DNA of 64,000 nt from Eriocheir sinensis (Eukaryota > Arthropoda > Malacostraca > Decapoda > Varunidae). The position numbers and the translations under genes were made by a program. Numbering within the stretch: position 1 is the first letter of the stretch; each line of letters starts with the position of its first letter. Shown here piece by piece: positions 33,641-46,618 of the stretch. The stretch lies in assembly GCF_024679095.1 (NCBI RefSeq), contig NC_066562.1:4791101-4855100 (forward strand), given 5' to 3'. Below the pieces are notes generated by a model that was given only the letters and a program-made list of their open reading frames with translations, was not told where the DNA came from and did not search any database.

Positions 33641-35750
33641 TTATTAGTGTGTTTTTTGTTGTTATGAAGAGATAAATAAGAAAGATGACCGCTTGATGTG
33701 GATGTGTTATTTTTCTTCTCGTATTGGTATTAATTCGAGTTTAATTTCAAGGTTGCAGAAAAAGATAATTGAGAATCTGCAGTCGCAATGAAGAAAGAAT
33801 AGGAATTGAGAGATTGACGTACTGTGATATATTTTTCTTCTTATTCTTTTTACTCTATTAATTCTTACTAATTTTAACTACGTATTGAATTTAAAGGCTA
33901 TTTATTTAGGCAGTTTGAAAGATTACGTGATAATTATTGGTTTACTTTTATATGAAGAGCGAAAATAAGATGACTGACTGACGGACGTTATTGTGTGTAA
34001 CTACGTATTGAATTTAAAGGCTACGTATATATTAAGGCAGATTGAAAAATTACGTGATTATTATTGGTTTACTTTTATATGAAGAGTGAAAATAAGATGA
34101 CTGACTGACGTAGGTATGTAGTTTTTTTTTTGTGTACATATAATTTTTGTCTTACTGAATTTAAAGAAGCCAAAGTTAATATTTCGCAATTTGAAAGATT
34201 ACGTGATTGTGAGTTTCCTTTATATATGAAGATGGATAAGAAAGATGATTAATTCGTGTTATTTTCCTTTTTGCTAAACTGTTACACGTGTTTAATTTAT
34301 CGAAGTTCAGCTAAACAGTTTCGCAAGTTAACCTGAAAAGATTATATAGTGCTCTTTATATGTAGCAAATTAAGAAAGACGACTCCATTATATTATTTTC
34401 TATTTTGTTTGTAGAATATAAAGAAGATATATAAACTAAACATTGAAGTTTCTCTGACCATTCTCGCAAATTAACCTGATAAGAATAATTAGTATATACT
34501 ACTTTTTATATGTAGTAAATAAAAAAAAAGACATAATTATATTCTTTTTCTATTTTGTTTCTAGAATATAAAGATAAACTAAACATAAAGTAGAAGTTGA
34601 GCTAAACATTCTAGCAAATTAACCTGATAAGAATAATTAGTACTTTTTATATGTAAATTAAGAAAGACGACTTAATCATGTTCTTTTTCTATTTTGTTTT
34701 TAGAATATAAAGAAGATAAGCTAAACATACCGTAGAAGTTGAGGTAAACATTCTAGCAAATTAACCTGATAAGAATAATAAGTACTTTTATATGTAGTAA
34801 ATTAGGAAAGACGGCTCAATTATATTCTTCTCTATTTTGTTTGTATGACTGTAATGATTATAAAAAAGATAAGCTAGAGGTAAACACTTCCACTTCCTTA
34901 GATCTGGTGGTTATTGTGAAGTTTAAAGGCAGGGCTTTGAAATATGGGATTATTATAGTTTTTTTTTATGTATGAAGCGAGAAAGAAAGATTACCGATAA
35001 ATAGATGGTATTATTTATTTTTTGTATAGTGAAATATATCGGGATTATTATAGTTTATTTCTTATATAATGCGAGAAAGCAGAAAGATTAACGATAGATA
35101 TATTTTATTATTTATTTTTTGTATAGTCGTATCTACTAAATTAAAAGCAGGCAGACTTAATAATATCTCTGGATTATTTGTATTTGAAAAGAAGAAAGAT
35201 ATATAATGGTTCCTTGTATGGTATTTTTTTTGTTCTGTTTTGGTATTACTGCTATAAGTATTGAATTTTAAAAAGTTATATATTCTCCGTGTTTTAAAAG
35301 CCAGCATGATCATTTCAGTTATTATTTTTTATATATGAACAGAGAAATATGAAAGATAAGAGTTGCACGCATGTAATTTTTTTGTTACTTTTGATACTTG
35401 ATTTTATTTTGAATTTAAAAGCAAGATGTATGAAAACTACCATTATTACAGATTATTTTTTACATGAAGAGTAATACGGAAGATGAATAGAGAAATATTA
35501 AAAGATAACTATTGCACGCATGTTATTTTTTATTACTTTTGATACTTGATTTTATTTTGAATTTAAAAGCAACATGTATGAAAACTTAACATTATTACAG
35601 ATTATTTTTTACACTACGGAGATGACTTACTTGTATGTCTTGTATTGTTCTTTTACCTTCACAGCTGTTCGAATTCCAAGAGGGCTTATATACAAACTAA
35701 ATATTTACGCAAGAATTGATAAAAACTGGAAACGAGAAAGATAACCGTTC
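33641..35750. repeat. 2 kb AT-rich degenerate array, unit about 140 bp
   Basis: 'caaattaacctgataagaat' recurs near 34468, 34614 and 34755; 'tacgtgat.attattggttta' recurs near 33926 and 34052; 'tgaatttaaaagcaa.atgta' recurs near 35410 and 35560. All are embedded in similar AT-rich units with 'tatatgaagagcg'-like words and 'agaaagat'. The region is the longest in the window nearly free of dinucleotide arrays. No coding sequence was recognised. Confidence 0.65.
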
Positions 35751-35780
35751 CTCGTATGCTATTTTTGTACTATAGGCATT

Positions 35781-35815
<35 letters not shown>

Positions 35816-35922
35816 TACGAACACGGTGGCTGAGTGGTTGAGTATTTTCATGAATTTTAAATGTGGATGTTTGTTTAGTTGTTTGTTTATTTGTTTAAGG
35901 CTGTAGAAATTAGCACAGCAAC

Positions 35923-35973
<51 letters not shown>

Positions 35974-36238
35974 CCTTCTTTGGAATTGGCTTGTCACGCG
36001 CCACCCCTCCTCTCTCTCTCTCTCAACCTCCAAAGTCATCAGCTGATTAAAGAGAATAGACAATAAAATATGGAGCGTGCGCACACACACACATACACGC
36101 ACACCCACACACACGCACGCACGTACACACGGGCGTGCAATAAAGGTTATGTAACAGTGAAACTTGCAATTATAGTTATGATGAAAGCAGTGTGTGTGTG
36201 TGTGTGTATGTGTGTGACGCGCGTCCAACCAGTACTAC

Positions 36239-36303
<65 letters not shown>

Positions 36304-36470
36304 TCTTCCATGTCTTTGTGTGAGTGTGTGTGTGTGTGTGTGTACGACCTTCGCTCACATGTGCTTCCTTCTACGTGGTACACACACACACATAGACATT
36401 AGTAGACATTCTCCCCATAACTACCAGAGAGAGAGAGAGAGAGAGAGAGCAATACACTAGTAAAAACAGT
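35751..36470. repeat. Mixed (CA)n/(GA)n/(TG)n cluster
   Basis: (CA)n lies at about 35780-35813, (GA)n at about 35925-35968, interrupted (CA)n at 36079-36130, (TG)n at 36189-36216, then (CA)n fused to (GA)n at about 36240-36298, and (GA)n at 36425-36449. Confidence 0.88.
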
Positions 36471-36843
36471 AAAGTGAAGAATAGGAAGAAGAGGAGGAGG
36501 GGGAGGGGGAAGATGGAAGGAAGGAGGAAGAAGAAGGGAAGATTGACTGGGTTTAAGGGGAGGGAGGGAGGGAGAGAAGGGGAGGAAAGAGAACACCAAA
36601 TCAGCTTACGAAGGGGAGAGGAGGAAGGGAGAGAAGAGGAAGAGGAGGAGGAGGAGGGGAAGGGAGAGAAGAGGAGGAGGAGGGAGAATGGAATGATGTT
36701 AAGGGAAGAAAGATGAGAGAGAGAGAGAGAGAGAGAGAGATTAAAATATCCAATACCACTTCTCTCTCTCTCTCTCTCTCTCTCGTATTATTTTCTCTTT
36801 CATCATCATCATATTATTATTATTACGTATTATTTTTGCTAGG

Positions 36844-36877
<34 letters not shown>

Positions 36878-36916
36878 ACTTCCGCGTGACCACTAATGGA
36901 AGTGTGGAAGGTCACG

Positions 36917-36969
<53 letters not shown>

Positions 36970-37035
36970 AAATCCCATTATGAAGATTAGGCTAAATGGA
37001 ATAAAATCAAGAATACAACAACAACAACAACAACA

Positions 37036-37079
<44 letters not shown>

Positions 37080-37140
37080 CAATAATAACAACAACTTCAA
37101 GCAAACCAAAAAAAGTGAAATATATAAGAGAAATATGAGA
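36471..37140. repeat. Polypurine tract and paired (CT)n/(GA)n
   Basis: A/G-rich DNA to 36715 with (GAG)n. (GA)n at 36714-36741, (CT)n at about 36761-36783 and 36846-36877, then (GA)n at about 36919-36966. (CTA)n lies at about 37036-37078. Confidence 0.85.
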
Positions 37141-37700
37141 AGAGAATATGAAAGAAAACACAGGAAGGAGGTAATAAATAAAGATAAATAAAGAAATGGA
37201 AAGGAAGAATAGGAAGAAGAACTGGGAAGGAGAAGAAGGGGAAAGATAAAGAGAAGGATACGGGAAAGGAAAGACGAGGGGAAAGAGAAGGAAGGGAGGG
37301 AAGAAGAGATGATAAAGGAGAGAAAGAGGAGGAGGAGTGCTTGAATAAGGGAAGAAGAGGAGGAGGAGGAGGAAGATTTAACTGAGTGTTGAGAAGGGAA
37401 GAGATAGGGAGGAAGGAGGAAAAGGAGAAAGATCGTAAATAGTAAGGAAGGAGAAAGAGGAGGAGGAATTGGAAGATTGATGAAGAGGGGAGATGGAAGA
37501 AAGAAGAGAGATAAGGAAGGAGGAAGAGGAGGAGGAATAGAGAAGTAAAGGAGGAGAAATGGTTGACTGAAAGAGGGAGGAGAGAAAACAGAATAAAGAA
37601 GAGGAGGAGGAGGAAGAGTTTAGGTGGAGAGAAAAATGGAGAAGGGAAAAACAAGAGAGAAGGAAAAAAGGCTGAAGAGAGAGAGAGAGAGAGAGAGGCT
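37141..37700. repeat. 0.5 kb polypurine tract
   Basis: A/G-rich on +, with 'gaggaggagga' blocks and a final (GA)n at 37678-37697. The minus-strand 185-codon frame is compositional. Confidence 0.85.
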
Positions 37701-38175
37701 AACGGATAATGGAAGTGTGACCGCTACCTCCCTCTCCCTCCCTCCCTCCCCCCTCTCCCTCCCTCTCCTACTTCTCCCTCCTTAGGGCTCTCACGACCTA
37801 AATGTAGTAGTAGTAATAGTAGTTAATCTTTTCTTTGTTCTTGTTCTTCTCGTTCTAGTCTTCTTTTAGTTCTTATTGTTCCTGTTTTCTTCTTAATTTT
37901 CTTCTTTTATTTACTTCTTGCCCTCTTCTTTCTCCTCTATATTTTTCTTTTTCTTCTTCGTCTTTTTTGTCTTTTTCCTTCTTCCTCTTTTTCTACTTCG
38001 TCTTCTTTTCCTTCTTCCTTTCTTTTTCCTTCTTTCTTCCATGTTTGTCTCCTACCCTTTTCTTTTTCTGTAAATGTTCCCTTCTTCCCCTTCTTCTTCT
38101 TCTTCTTCTTCTTCTTTCTCCATATTTGTCACATTCCTCTGATCCCTAAATTACTCACGAAAGGCAGCAACAGGT

Positions 38176-38207
<32 letters not shown>

Positions 38208-38232
38208 TAGCCACTGCAAGCATCACTTTCGC

Positions 38233-38235
<3 letters not shown>
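37701..38235. repeat. Polypyrimidine DNA, (TTC)n
   Basis: CCCTCC-rich then TTC-rich to about 38130, (GA)n at 38178-38201. Composition switches from purine to pyrimidine at about 37700. Confidence 0.75.
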
Positions 38236-38282
<47 letters not shown>

Positions 38283-38531
38283 TATGTTACCTCACCTTCC
38301 TCGTACCTCCTCCTCCTCCTCCTTCTCCTCCACCTCTTTGTCAGGTGTACGTTTAACCTTAAATCCTCCTCCTTCCTCCTCCTCCTCCTCCTCCCAGTCC
38401 TGTTTCGTTATTATTATCATTATTATTATTATTGTTATTATTATTATTATTATTATTATTTATTTTATTGATTATTTTAGTTTTCTTTTTCTATCGTTCC
38501 CTCTCTTCCTCCTCTTCGTTGTCCTCTTCCT

Positions 38532-38619
<88 letters not shown>

Positions 38620-38640
38620 TGTATCAAGTTTTTCTTCCTT
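38236..38640. repeat. (CA)n, (CTC)n, (ATT)n and 80 bp (CT)n
   Basis: (CA)n at 38236-38280; (CTC)n at 38309-38325 and 38374-38394; (ATT)n at 38410-38462; (CT)n at about 38536-38616. Confidence 0.92.
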
Positions 38641-39877
38641 ATTTCGTTCATTCGTTATTTATTTTTCTTACTGTTTTCTTCTTTTTTCTTCCTCCTTCGT
38701 TTATCTTGTTTACTTCCTGCTTCATTTTCTTCTTTTCTTCATGTTTTCTTTTATTGTTTATCTTCTTCATTTATCTTTTTTCCTCGTTTTCTTTATTCTC
38801 TTATATTTTTCTTCTATTCTCGTCTTTTGTTTTTGTTTATATCTTTTATTTTCATGTTTCTTGATTGATTTTCGCTTCATTCTATTGTTTATTTTCTTTA
38901 TTTTTCTTTCTCTGCATCATTTGTTTTGTTTTGTCTTTGTTTTGCTCTTTTCCTTCCTCCTTTTCTTTGTATTCTTTCCTTTTCTTCCTTTCGCATTTTC
39001 TTATTTGTTTTTTTCCTTTTTTCCTCCTTCCTTCATTTGTTTCATTTTCATCCTTTTCCCTTTCCTTCACTTCCTTTTTCTCCTTTTCCTTTCCATTTTT
39101 CCTCCTTTCCCTTTTCTCAGTTTTGCCTGTTTTTTCCTTCTCTTTCATATATCTTTCCTTCCTTTTATTCCTCTTCCTTTCTTTACTTCTTTCCTTCCTT
39201 CCTTTCTGTATTTCTCCTTGTTTTCAACGGTTCATTTTATATCTTTTCCTTTTCCTTTTCTTTGTATTCTTTCCTTCTCTTCCTATCGCATTTTCTTATT
39301 TTTTTCCTCCTTCATTTGCTTCATTTTCATCCTTTTCCCTTTTCCTCACTTCCTTTGTTTTTTCCTTCTGCCATTTCTTTCTATTTTTCCTCCTTTCCTT
39401 TTTCTCGGTTTTGTCTTTTTTCCTTCTCTTTCATATATCTTTCCTTCCTTTTCTTCCTTTTCCCTCCTTTGCTTCTTTCCTTCCTCTTCTTCCATTCTGT
39501 CTCTCCTTGTTTTGTACGCTTCATCTTTTTCCCCATTTCCTCCTCTTTATCGTTTATCTTTTCTTCCTTTTCTTTCCTTCTCCTCCTTTTCTTCCTCCCA
39601 TTCTCTCCTTCCTTGTTTGTATGCTTCATTTTATTTATTTTCCTTTTCCTCATTTTCTTTACCATTTCCTTCTATTTTCTTTTCCTTTCTTCCCTTATTC
39701 ACGTACTTTTAATTGATTCTTCTTTATTTTTTATTATTTTTATTTTTTACCATATTGCCGTTTCGCCTCCTCCTCCTCCTCCTCCATTTTCTCTTCGTCA
39801 TCTCCTTTATCCACTTCCTGCTTCTGTATTTTTTTATATATTTCTTTTATCTGCATCTGACATTTTATTAGAGCTTG

Positions 39878-39943
<66 letters not shown>

Positions 39944-39990
39944 TTTCCGTGTTATATTTTTTATTTATTTCGTTTATTTTCGTTTCTAAC

Positions 39991-40021
<31 letters not shown>

Positions 40022-40030
40022 TTTACCATT
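38641..40030. repeat. 1.2 kb polypyrimidine tract with 280 bp duplication
   Basis: T/C-rich to 39715. A block beginning 'ctttgtattctttccttttc' near 38963 recurs near 39259 and carries the same order of motifs ('cttcattttcatccttttcc', 'tctttcatatatctttcctt'), with a partial third copy near 39600. (CT)n at about 39882-39940 and (TG)n at about 39993-40022. Frames up to 426 codons are compositional. Confidence 0.8.
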
Positions 40031-40465
40031 ATTTTTTTCTTTTGTAATTCCTGTCTTCCATTTTCCTTTTTTTCTTCTTCTTTTATTTCCTTGTTTTCTC
40101 TTCTAATCCCTTTTCCTCCTCTTTTCCTTATTTGTTCCTTTCTTTGTTATAGATTTTGAACTGTTCTTCCTCTTCCTTATTTATTGTTTTTGCTCGTTGT
40201 TTTTGTTCTATTCTGTCTCAGGTTGTCTTTGTTCTTCTTCATTTTTTATCTTATTTTTTTGTTCTTCCTCTTCAGTTAATTTTTCTTTGTTCTTCCCGTT
40301 TTCCTCTGTTCTATTGTCTTCTAGTGTTCTTCCTCTCTTCTTCCTGTTAATTGTCCTATCTGGTTGATGGTAGTAGTGATTGTAGTAGTAGTAGTAGTAG
40401 TAGTAGGAGGAGGAGGAGGAGGTGGTGGTGTTGTCGAAGTGTGTGTGTGTACCGAAATCTCCCCC

Positions 40466-40504
<39 letters not shown>

Positions 40505-40542
40505 AAGGTTTTATTGTCAACCTTGAAACACAGCTGCTGACA

Positions 40543-40576
<34 letters not shown>

Positions 40577-40640
40577 GGGGACTCAACATCATTCTCCTTC
40601 ATTTTTATTTTGCTTCCTATTCATCTTGTGCTTGTGTTTG
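40031..40640. repeat. T-rich DNA, (TAG)n/(GGA)n and twin (CA)n
   Basis: (TAG)n at about 40385-40406, (AGG)n at about 40406-40421, (CA)n at about 40470-40502 and 40543-40574. A phrase 'tttgttcttc' recurs often to the left. No gene. Confidence 0.8.
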
Positions 40641-40978
40641 ATATTTATAGTGTGTTGTATTAGGTCTGTTTTATTTTGGTGTTTTATTTTTGTTTTTACT
40701 ATTTGGGGGTTTTCTTTTTTATTGTTCTTATCTCGCTTCCTTTTATTTTCTTGTTATTGGTTTAGGCTTTGTTATTTATTGCATAATTATAGATCTTCCT
40801 CCTCCTCCTCCTAAGGCTAATTTCTCTTCCTCCTCTTCCTCTTATTCCTCCATATTCTTCTACTGCTACTTATTCTTTTTTCCTTTGTTCCTCTTCTCTT
40901 TCCTTTCGTTTCTTTTTCTTACTACTACTGCTACTACTACTACTACTACTACTGCTACTACTACTATTACCGCAGCCA

Positions 40979-41019
<41 letters not shown>

Positions 41020-41135
41020 TCTATTTTCGTCATCTTTATTCTAATCCCGCGCGATCTAATTTATTCATTAAACCTTTGTCAGAAATTTTCGTTGTTTTTA
41101 TATTTCGTTTTGTATCGCTCGCTACCTGTACGAGA
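40641..41135. repeat. T-rich DNA with (ACT)n and (ATT)n
   Basis: (ACT)n at about 40921-40967 and (ATT)n at about 40981-41020. Otherwise T-rich; no gene. Confidence 0.75.
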
Positions 41136-41179
41136 GAGAGAGAGAGAGACGTGTTGACATGCCGTTAATATTTGGTATT

Positions 41180-41233
<54 letters not shown>

Positions 41234-41304
41234 CCCGTGGCCATATTTAGCCCCTCGCAGTGTCCGTCAATTGGAGAGTTCGGTCTCGGCTCCATCCTCT
41301 GACG

Positions 41305-41346
<42 letters not shown>

Positions 41347-41382
41347 TATAACTTGTTCCTGCCTCTGTTCTGTTCACCTCTC

Positions 41383-41446
<64 letters not shown>

Positions 41447-41484
41447 CTGTAACATTTCATTCTTCCGTCTAAAACAGCTGCCAA

Positions 41485-41549
<65 letters not shown>

Positions 41550-41575
41550 AATATGAATTATACTGAGAGAGAGAG
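41136..41575. repeat. (CT)n cluster with (CA)n
   Basis: (CT)n at about 41181-41230, 41385-41443 and 41488-41546; (CA)n at about 41308-41345. A TGACGTCA palindrome lies at 41300-41307, immediately before the (CA)n. Confidence 0.9.
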
Positions 41576-42345
41576 AAGAAGAAGAAAGATATTTATTGAA
41601 GAATTTATTTTATTTATTCAACATCTATTTTCTCTTCCTTCTTCTGTATTCATTAATTTTTACCTTATTCTCTATTTTATCTTCCATTTCTTTATTATTT
41701 TTTTATCCATTATTCCTTTTTTTACTTCTATCTTCATTCATACGTGTTTATTTCTTGCTAACTTAATCTATATTCATTTATTTTTATACCTTTATTTTTG
41801 TGTACTAGTTTAAAATAGTTTCCCCTGGTGCTTGATGTCTCGCAGTGTTGCCAAGTCTAAACGCTTCCTGTAATACCTTCTATCCCTGTCTTTATCATTC
41901 TCTTCTTTATCTCTTATCTACGTTATTTACTATCTTCATTATCGTGTTCTTTCTTGTCCTTGTGTGCCTTCTTTGTCCCTCTTCCCTTTCCACATCCTTT
42001 TCTTCCTCCTCTTTTTCTCTTCTTCCTTCAATTTCCCTTCTCTTTGTTTCTTCTTCGTCCCTTTTCCCTTTCATTTTGTCTTTCCTTCCTTCATCCTCTC
42101 TTTTCCTACCTTCTCTTCAGTTTCTCCTACTTCCATTTTCCACTTTCTTCATCTTCATTTTCTTCATAATTATCGTTGTTTTCTCCTTCCTTCCTTTATT
42201 TGGTATTGTCATCTCCATCTTTATGCTTGTTATCATTCACCTTCGTTATTACCCGTTTATCATCCTTTCTTCATAATTATCATCGTTATTCTATCCTTCC
42301 TTTCTTTGGTATCATTTGTTATTCATATTCTTTCGTTTTGACTTG
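41576..42345. repeat. Polypyrimidine tract
   Basis: T/C-rich; 'cataattatc.tcgtt.t' with 'ctccttcctttctttggtat' words recurs near 42160 and 42270. Composition switches to purine at about 42345. No gene. Confidence 0.75.
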
Positions 42346-43095
42346 TTTGGAGAGGAAGGGAAGAGGAAGAAGAGGAGGAGGAAAGAAAAAGGGGAAGGAT
42401 AGGAAGGTACATTTAAAACGAAGAGGAAAAGAGAAAATGGAAGAGAAGAATAGGGAGTGGAGGACAAAGGAATGAGGAGGAGGAGGGAAGAAGATAAGAA
42501 GAGGGAAAACTGTAGAAGAGGATAGGAAAAGGCCGTTGGAGGAAGGAGAGGAATGAGGAAAATTTTGGACAGAGGGACGGGAAAGGAAAAAGAGGACGAG
42601 TGAGGATAAAAAAAGAGAAAGGATGAAAGCGAAGAGGGACAAAGAAAATTATTGAATAGGAAGAAGTAATGGAGAAATTGAAGGAAAGTTAAGGACGAAG
42701 AAGAATAGGGAGGAGGAAAAGGATGTAAGAAGCATAGAAGAAACTGAAGTAAAGAAGTAGAAGGGAGAGAAAGAAAAGCGAAAGGGGACATAGAAGAAAA
42801 TAAAAGGAAAAAGAAAGAATATGGAAGTAAGAACCAAAAAAAAGAGGTAGAGAAAATAATTGAAAGGGAGAAAATTTTGGAAGAAGACAAGAAGAGGAAG
42901 AAAAAAGGAGATAGAAGAAGAGAAGAGAAAATGGAAGAAAAAAATAAGTAAAAGAGAAATTGAAGGAAAGAAGGAAAATAAGAGACAAAGAGAAATTAGG
43001 AAAACAGAAATACAGCAGAAAGTGAAGGAAAGAGGAGGAGGAGGAGGAAACGAAGACGTGGCAAGGGAGGGAAGGAAAAAAATATATCAACGGAA
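42346..43095. repeat. 0.75 kb polypurine tract
   Basis: Almost continuous A/G on +, without clear period. Minus-strand frames up to 192 codons are Phe/Ser/Leu-rich and compositional. Confidence 0.85.
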
Positions 43096-43210
43096 AGGAA
43101 GTGTTACCAGAACCCTCTCACCATCCACCTCTCCCTCCCTCCCTCCTCTCCTCCAATGTTCATCTCCATAACGTAGTGTAGGAAGAGTTGGAGGATTCCG
43201 ATAAATATGT
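43096..43210. other. Short mixed linker
   Basis: C-rich piece then unique sequence; no gene. Confidence 0.25.
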
Positions 43211-43361
43211 GGAGAGAGAGAGAGAGAGAGAGGTGGTGGACGAGTTGGTGGTAGTGGTGGTGTCTGGTAATGATGCTGGTGGTGGTGGTGGTGTTGCCGA
43301 GAGATAGAGAGAGAGCACAGTTTCCTCTCTCTCTCTCTCAGTAACAATACTAACCAAGCTC

Positions 43362-43393
<32 letters not shown>

Positions 43394-43570
43394 CAGTTTC
43401 CTCCTCTCTCGCATCCTCTTTCTTCCCTGGAGAGAGAGAGAGAGAGAGAGCACAGTTTCCTCCTCTCTCCCATCTCTCTTTCATCCTAGAGAGAGAGAGA
43501 GAGAGAGAGCACAGTTTCCCTTCTCTCTCCCGCATCACTCTTTCATCCCGAGAGAGAGAGAGACTAAACC
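43211..43570. repeat. Composite array: (GA)n plus CT-rich spacer, about 60 bp
   Basis: Units of (GA)n followed by 'cacagtttcctcctctctc' and 'catc.tctttc.tcc' recur about five times (from about 43300, 43368, 43430, 43489 and 43550). Each unit has a GA half and a CT half that are complementary, so every unit can fold back and adjacent units can pair. Confidence 0.85.
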
Positions 43571-43628
43571 CACCCTGGTATTAAGTGAAAACGTGTCATG
43601 ACAAATTTTTACTTGTTCAACTTTCTTT

Positions 43629-43683
<55 letters not shown>

Positions 43684-43716
43684 GCACACACGTAGCCATA
43701 GTATGTTTCCTGTCCA

Positions 43717-43748
<32 letters not shown>

Positions 43749-43855
43749 TCAGTCTGGTCCACTATAACGGGGTCGGGGCTACTCCAGTTCATTGTATCGG
43801 GGTTGTTCCATATACCTTTGCAACACGCATAGGTACATCTATTGCCTTGAGGGGG

Positions 43856-43900
<45 letters not shown>

Positions 43901-43929
43901 CTTGTTTCTCTTGTTCATGTTTTTTATTT

Positions 43930-43993
<64 letters not shown>

Positions 43994-44035
43994 CAGTTCT
44001 TGTTTCTCTAGTTCATGTTTTTTTTCTTTTCTTTT

Positions 44036-44088
<53 letters not shown>

Positions 44089-44129
44089 TAGTTTCTCCTT
44101 TATCTTCTTTTCCTTTTTTCTTTCTCTTC

Positions 44130-44163
<34 letters not shown>

Positions 44164-44346
44164 GCATAAGAAGTACCTACCTAGTACTATATATATTTTT
44201 TCAGTTTTCTCCTTTCATTTATCTTCATTAATTTCTCTTAAGTTATTGCTACTCATTACTCTTATTGCTACTCATTACTCTCTTAACCATTATCAATATC
44301 ATCAGTCCACAAAAAGCCAATACATGTTTTAAGACACCAATTCAAA

Positions 44347-44350
<4 letters not shown>
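43571..44350. repeat. (CT)n and a composite (TG)n minisatellite
   Basis: (CT)n at about 43632-43681; (TG)n at about 43719-43748, 43859-43899, 43934-43991 and 44038-44087. Spacers between the last three tracts share 'cttgtttctc.tgttcatgtt' and a 'ctcgtgtg' end. (ATT)n at about 44133-44162. Confidence 0.9.
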
Positions 44351-44392
<42 letters not shown>

Positions 44393-44600
44393 GCAAACAC
44401 TTCCTTTCCTCACTCCATCACACACAATGGCCTTCTAATTGCCTCGTGATCTTTAAATACTAACATACAATGGATTTTTATCTCTTTATTCAGGCGGTTA
44501 AACACGTACCAAACAATAGATCCTGCTCTTACTTCTTATTTCTTGTTCTTTGCATATTTTAACAATTTCTACTAGTCTAGACACGTGGATTTGGTTTTAT
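44351..44600. other. (CA)n and unassigned sequence
   Basis: (CA)n at about 44349-44391; the rest has no recognised feature. Confidence 0.5.
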
Positions 44601-45320
44601 ATTCTACCTCCTCCTCCTCCTCTTCCTTCTTTATTTTTTCCCTCATTTTCTCTTTTCTTCCTCCTTTTCTCGTCTCAGGTTCCTTCCCTTTTTGCTTCCT
44701 ATATCCCTTCCGTTGACATTTCCTTTCCTTCTCTCCCTTCTTTCTTTCATTTTCTTTTTCTCTACTTTCTTTTCATTTTCTTTTTCTCTACTTTCTTTTC
44801 ATTTTCTTTTTCTCTACTTTTCATTTTCTTTTTCTCTACTTCCTTTTCATTTTCTTTTTCTCTACTTCCTTTTCCTTTTCTTTTTCTCTACTTTTCATTT
44901 TCTTTTTCTCTACTTCCTTTTCCTTTTCTTTTTCTCTACTTTTCATTTTCTTTTTCTCTACTTCCTTTTCATTTTCTTTTTCTCTACTTTTCTTTTTCTC
45001 TACTTCCTTTTCATTTTCTTTTTCTCTACTTCCTTTTTATTTTCTTTTTCTCTACTTCCTTTTCATTTTCTTTTTCTCTACTTTTCATTTTCTTTTTCTC
45101 TACTTCCTTTTCATTTTCTTTTTCTCTACTTTTCATTTTCTTTTTCTCTACTTCCTTTTCATTTTCTCTACTTCCTTTTCATTTTCTTTTTCTCTACTTC
45201 CTTTTCATTTTCTTTTTCTCTACTTCCTTTTCATTTTCTTTTTCTCTACTTCCTTTTCATTTTCTTTTTCTCTACTTCCTTTTCATTTTCATTTTCTCTA
45301 CTTCCTTTTCATGTCTCCAG
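44601..45320. repeat. Pyrimidine minisatellite, 22/26 bp units
   Basis: From about 44750 to 45312 'tctctacttccttttcattt' with 'tctttt' (26 bp) alternates with a 22 bp version lacking 'cctt', about 22 copies in total. The alternation of the two lengths shifts frames but no stop occurs, so long Phe/Ser frames appear (44550-45407). Not a gene. Confidence 0.88.
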
Positions 45321-46090
45321 TTTTTCCCGTTTGTTCTTCTCATCTTACTTTGTTTATTTTCTGCATATTCTAACCTAACAATTTCCGCCAGACACGTGAA
45401 TTGGTAACAGTGTCTTCATAACATATTTCGCTCGTTGATTTTTCCCGCCATTTCCTCGTCTCAAATTCCTCTTCTCATATTTCTCTTCTTTATCTCCTTG
45501 CCTCTTCCTCTCCCTTTCCTTTTCTTCCCTGCCCTTCCCTTTATCACTCCTTTCTCCTTTCACCTTCTCTTCCATTCCCTTCATTTTCCATTTTTTTTCC
45601 TTCCTTATTCTTGCTCATCTCCCCTTCTCTCCCATCCCCTTCATTTTCCTCTTTCTTTCCTTTTATGTTTACTCCTCTTCTCCTTCCTCTCTTCCCTTTC
45701 CTTCCCATCATTTTCTTCTTCTCTTCTCTTCCCATTGTCTACCTTTCTCTAATTCCCTTCCCTTCCTTTCCCTTACCTAACCTTCCGTCCCCTTCCCTCC
45801 TTTTCCTTCCCTTCTCTTCTCTTCCCTTCCCTTACCCTACCAATATAATTATCCCCTTTTCTCCCCTTCCCTTCCACATTCCCTTCCCTTTTCCTCACCT
45901 TCCCCACCCATCCCTTCCCTTCCCTTCCCTTCCCTTCCCTTCCCTTCCCTTCCCTTCCCTCCTACAATGATTTATCCTGTCGCCTCCTCCTTCCTTCCCC
46001 TTCCCTCCTCCTCTTCACCCCTCCCCATCCCTTTCACTCCCCTCCCCTTCCCACCCCTCTCATTCCATCAACTTCCAAGGTCCAAGGAAA
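45321..46090. repeat. C/T-rich tract with (CCCTT)n
   Basis: Pyrimidine-rich; a pentanucleotide (TTCCC)n runs at about 45910-45960. No gene. Confidence 0.85.
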
Positions 46091-46548
46091 TTCTTAAGGA
46101 TAGAAAAAAAGATAATTGAAAAGGTTAAAAAAAAGACGAGTGGGTTATATATTGTTAAAAGAAGAGAGGTGTATGGAGATGTCTGTCTGTCTCTCTCATA
46201 TTTTTTCCTTTCCTTTTATTTTTTTTCTTCCTATCCTTTTCTTCCTTGTTTCCTTCTTTATCTCCCTTATTTCTTTCTTTATCTCCCTTATCTCCTCTCT
46301 TCACTTTTCACCTCCTCCTCCTCCTCCTCCTCCTCCTCCTCTTGTATTCCCTTCCATGTCTTCGTAACAACATTAACCCTCCTCCTCCTCCTCCTCCTCC
46401 TCCTCCTCCTCCTATTCTCGTCTCTGTCTATTCCTCGTTATACCATTAGCCATCTCTTCCTCCTCCTCCTCCTCCTCCTCCTCCTCCATTAAATTCTCTA
46501 AGTTACCCCATAAAAGGCTAATATCGGTCCATTTATTGATTGTTAAAT

Positions 46549-46550
<2 letters not shown>
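46091..46550. repeat. T-rich DNA with (CTC)n blocks
   Basis: (CTC)n at about 46311-46340, 46379-46413 and 46459-46488. No gene. Confidence 0.8.

Positions 46551-46618
<68 letters not shown>

Noticed and set aside
38432..40047. Overlapping 283-426 codon frames resembling membrane proteins
   Set aside because: Pure T/C sequence yields hydrophobic Phe/Leu/Ser strings in all three + frames at once.
41300..41307. TGACGTCA before a (CA)n tract as a regulatory site
   Set aside because: Isolated site without neighbouring promoter motifs; 8 bp palindromes are expected occasionally in 64 kb.
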